Positions 62,109 through 64,000 of a stretch of 64,000 nt of DNA are shown piece after piece. A program made the position numbers and the translations under genes. The stretch's first letter is position 1, and each line of letters begins with the position of its first letter. The notes beneath the pieces are model-generated. The model searched no databases. It was not told the DNA's origin and saw nothing but the letters and a program-made list of their open reading frames with translations. Location of the stretch: contig NZ_RAPN01000001.1 of NCBI RefSeq assembly GCF_003610535.1, positions 1,351,320-1,415,319 on the forward strand. Direction: 5' to 3'. The stretch comes from Mangrovibacterium diazotrophicum. Lineage in GTDB: Bacteria > Bacteroidota > Bacteroidia > Bacteroidales > Prolixibacteraceae.

Positions 62109-64000
62109 CTATATATTTGATACCCGAATGATGTCGGCAAATACGCCAGCAGCAGTAACCGCAGCTCCGGCACCATATCCTTTAATGATCATCGGGAACT
62201 CGTTGTAACGCTCGCTGGTAAACATCACCAGGTTGTTACTTCCCTGCAGATCGAAAAACGGATGGCCTTGCGCGACTTCCTGCAAACCAACTTCCGAATG
62301 TCCATTTTCGTACTTGGCAACAAAACGCCAGCACTTGTTCTCGGCTTCCAATACCTGGCGACGCTTCTCAAAATCAGCATCGACCTTGGAAATGTTAGCC
62401 CAGAAATCGTCGATCGATCCATTGAAGTATTCATCCGGGATGAAGGTATTGATCTTCACATCCTCCTTTTCAATTTTATAACCCGACTCACGAACCAGGA
62501 TCAACAACTTGCGGACCACGTCAATACCGCTCAGGTCAATGCGAGGATCCGGTTCCGAATATCCTTGCTCTTTCGCCAACTGGATTGTTTTGCTCAACGG
62601 AACATCTGCAGCAATCGTGTTGAAAATGAAGTTCAATGTTCCCGAGAGAACAGCTTCAATTTTCAAAATTTTGTCGCCCGAGTTGACCAAATCATTCAGG
62701 GTATTGATGATTGGCAAACCAGCACCAACATTCGTTTCAAAAAGGAATTTCACGCCTTTTTTCTGAGCGATGCTTTTCAGCTTTTTATAATTGTCGTAGT
62801 CAGACGAAGCAGCCACTTTATTAGCCGTTACAATCGACACGTTGGCATTCAGTAAGTCGGCATAAACGATCGGAGAATCGTTGGAAGCCGTACAGTCTAC
62901 AAAAACCGAGTTGTAAATATTCATATCGATGATGGCGTCCTTGTAAGCCGGCAAACCGGAAGACAAGCCTTCAGCATCCAGTCGCTCCTTAAATCCTTCG
63001 ATCGAGATACCTTCGCGATCCAACAGCATTTTCCGGGAGTTGGCGACACCAACTAATTTTATTTTCAGGTGATTTTGCTTCAACAGTTTTTCCTGTTGTT
63101 GCTGAATTTGATTCAACAGGTTTCCACCCACCAAACCAATTCCCAACAAGAAGACATTGACTTCCACATTTTCAGACAGGAAGAACGACTCGTGTACCAC
63201 GTTCAAAGTCTTGCGCAGATCGCTGTTTTTCACAACCCACGAAATATTCAACTCGGATGCTCCCTGAGCAATGGCGATAATGTTAACACCATTTTTACCG
63301 ATGGTATTGAACAGTTTCCCGGCGATACCGGTCGAGTGTTTCATGTTTTCGCCAACGATCGCAACGATAGACAAGTCGCTTTCAACTTCAACTTTATTGA
63401 TTCTTCCGTTCTGAATTTCACGCTCGAACTCAGCACGAATGGCATGCTCGGCCACCCCGGCTTTCGCAGTATCAACAGCAATCGAGATTGAGTTCTCGGA
63501 TGATGCCTGAGAAATCAGAATGACGTTGATGTTTTGCAAAGCCAACGCGCTAAAGAGACGCATCGAAATACCGGTCACACCAACCATCCCCAATCCCTGA
63601 ACAGTGATCAGGCTGATGTTGGAAATTGACGAAATCCCCTTGATAGGATGATCCTTCCCATTTGCCTGGCTACTGGTAATCAACGACCCGGGAGCCTGCG
63701 GATTCATCGTATTTTTAATATAAGTCGGAATGCCTTTCTTGTAAACCGGCAATATTGTCGGCGGATAAATTACCTTGGCACCAAAGTGCGACAACTCCAT
63801 TGCTTCGGCATAGCTCAACGATTCAATCACGTAAGCTTTGCTGATCACGCGTGGATCTGCCGTCATAAAGCCATCCACATCGGTCCAGATTTCCAGCACC
63901 GAAACGTCCAGCGCTGCCGCGTAGATAGCCGCCGTGTAATCCGAGCCACCGCGCCCAAGCGTTGTGTACTCGCCTTCGGCATTACTGGCGACGAAACCGG
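62109..64000 (-). CDS. thrA: Bifunctional aspartokinase I/homoserine dehydrogenase I, C-terminal part
   Basis: Reading frame open to the right window edge; 630 codons are present, about three quarters of an 810-820-residue ThrA. The aspartokinase part includes LGRGGSDYTAAIYAAAL and EIWTDVDGFMTADPRVI, then two ACT regulatory domains (VQGLGMVGVTGISMRLFSAL, VGENMKHSTGIAGKLFNTIG), which would sense threonine. The homoserine dehydrogenase part starts with NVFLLGIGLVGGNLLNQIQQ (NAD-binding GxGxxG) and has the catalytic region GTLNFIFNTIAADVPLSKTI with AKEQGYSEPDPRIDLSGIDV. The real start and the operon promoter or leader lie outside the window. Confidence 0.96.
   Translation of the reverse strand, partial: GFVASNAEGEYTTLGRGGSDYTAAIYAAALDVSVLEIWTDVDGFMTADPRVISKAYVIESLSYAEAMELSHFGAKVIYPPTILPVYKKGIPTYIKNTMNPQAPGSLITSSQANGKDHPIKGISSISNISLITVQGLGMVGVTGISMRLFSALALQNINVILISQASSENSISIAVDTAKAGVAEHAIRAEFEREIQNGRINKVEVESDLSIVAIVGENMKHSTGIAGKLFNTIGKNGVNIIAIAQGASELNISWVVKNSDLRKTLNVVHESFFLSENVEVNVFLLGIGLVGGNLLNQIQQQQEKLLKQNHLKIKLVGVANSRKMLLDREGISIEGFKERLDAEGLSSGLPAYKDAIIDMNIYNSVFVDCTASNDSPIVYADLLNANVSIVTANKVAASSDYDNYKKLKSIAQKKGVKFLFETNVGAGLPIINTLNDLVNSGDKILKIEAVLSGTLNFIFNTIAADVPLSKTIQLAKEQGYSEPDPRIDLSGIDVVRKLLILVRESGYKIEKEDVKINTFIPDEYFNGSIDDFWANISKVDADFEKRRQVLEAENKCWRFVAKYENGHSEVGLQEVAQGHPFFDLQGSNNLVMFTSERYNEFPMIIKGYGAGAAVTAAGVFADIIRVSNI

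Overview
The window looks like chromosomal DNA of a Bacteroidota bacterium, probably a free-living or marine-type member of the Bacteroidales/Marinilabiliales side. The evidence is SusC/SusD nutrient-uptake genes, FecR anti-sigma/ECF sigma pairs, DUF1680- and GH65-type hydrolases, TAnnTTTG-type -7 promoter boxes, a thrA-apgM-thrC operon, and weak Shine-Dalgarno signals. The genus cannot be fixed from the sequence alone. No rRNA, tRNA, CRISPR array, integrase or insertion sequence was seen.

Region 1 (1-8.6 kb, minus strand) is a polysaccharide-utilization-type locus. In transcription order it holds a reduced DUF1680/GH127-like lipoprotein, a GH3 beta-glycosidase with PA14 domain, a GH65 alpha-glucosidase, an ECF sigma factor, a FecR anti-sigma factor and a SusC receptor with an STN signalling domain that runs off the window. 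Region 2 (8.7-15.7 kb) is mostly housekeeping: a periplasmic MBL-fold hydrolase, a MATE exporter, a YccF membrane protein, an iron-sulfur APS reductase (cysH), an RsmF-like rRNA methyltransferase and a carboxynorspermidine synthase-like polyamine gene.

Region 3 (15.8-30.3 kb, minus strand) is the most unusual nutrient locus. One ECF sigma factor is followed by FecR-A, SusC-A (STN + carboxypeptidase-like domain + barrel), FecR-B, SusC-B (no STN), one SusD, and SusC-C (neither N-terminal module). The three receptors are clear paralogs with stepwise loss of N-terminal modules, served by one sigma factor and one SusD. Region 4 (30.7-36.6 kb) holds pepD, an ABC-F protein in which one of the two ATP sites is degraded on all three of its motifs, and a cysQ-cysC-sulfotransferase operon.

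Region 5 (36.9-59.1 kb, plus strand) is an exopolysaccharide/capsule locus: an export protein with many SLBB repeats, a Wzz-type chain-length protein, UDP-glucose dehydrogenase, then an AT-rich cassette (about 42.7-53.4 kb) with pyruvyltransferase, FrhB-like protein, acyltransferase, flippase, polymerase, glycosyltransferases and an epimerase, then rfbB-rfbA-rfbC, a WecA/MraY-like protein lacking its catalytic motifs, and a Wzi-type outer-membrane protein. Uronic acid, pyruvate, acyl and possibly sulfate groups suggest an acidic polymer. Region 6 (59.3-64 kb, minus strand) is the threonine operon thrA-apgM-thrC with a clear terminator.

Many spacers are filled with short, degenerate, self-similar word repeats (TTGTTGAA-like, CTCTGTGG-like, TCATTAC heptamers, GCGTCTTT-like), which recur across the window in both orientations.
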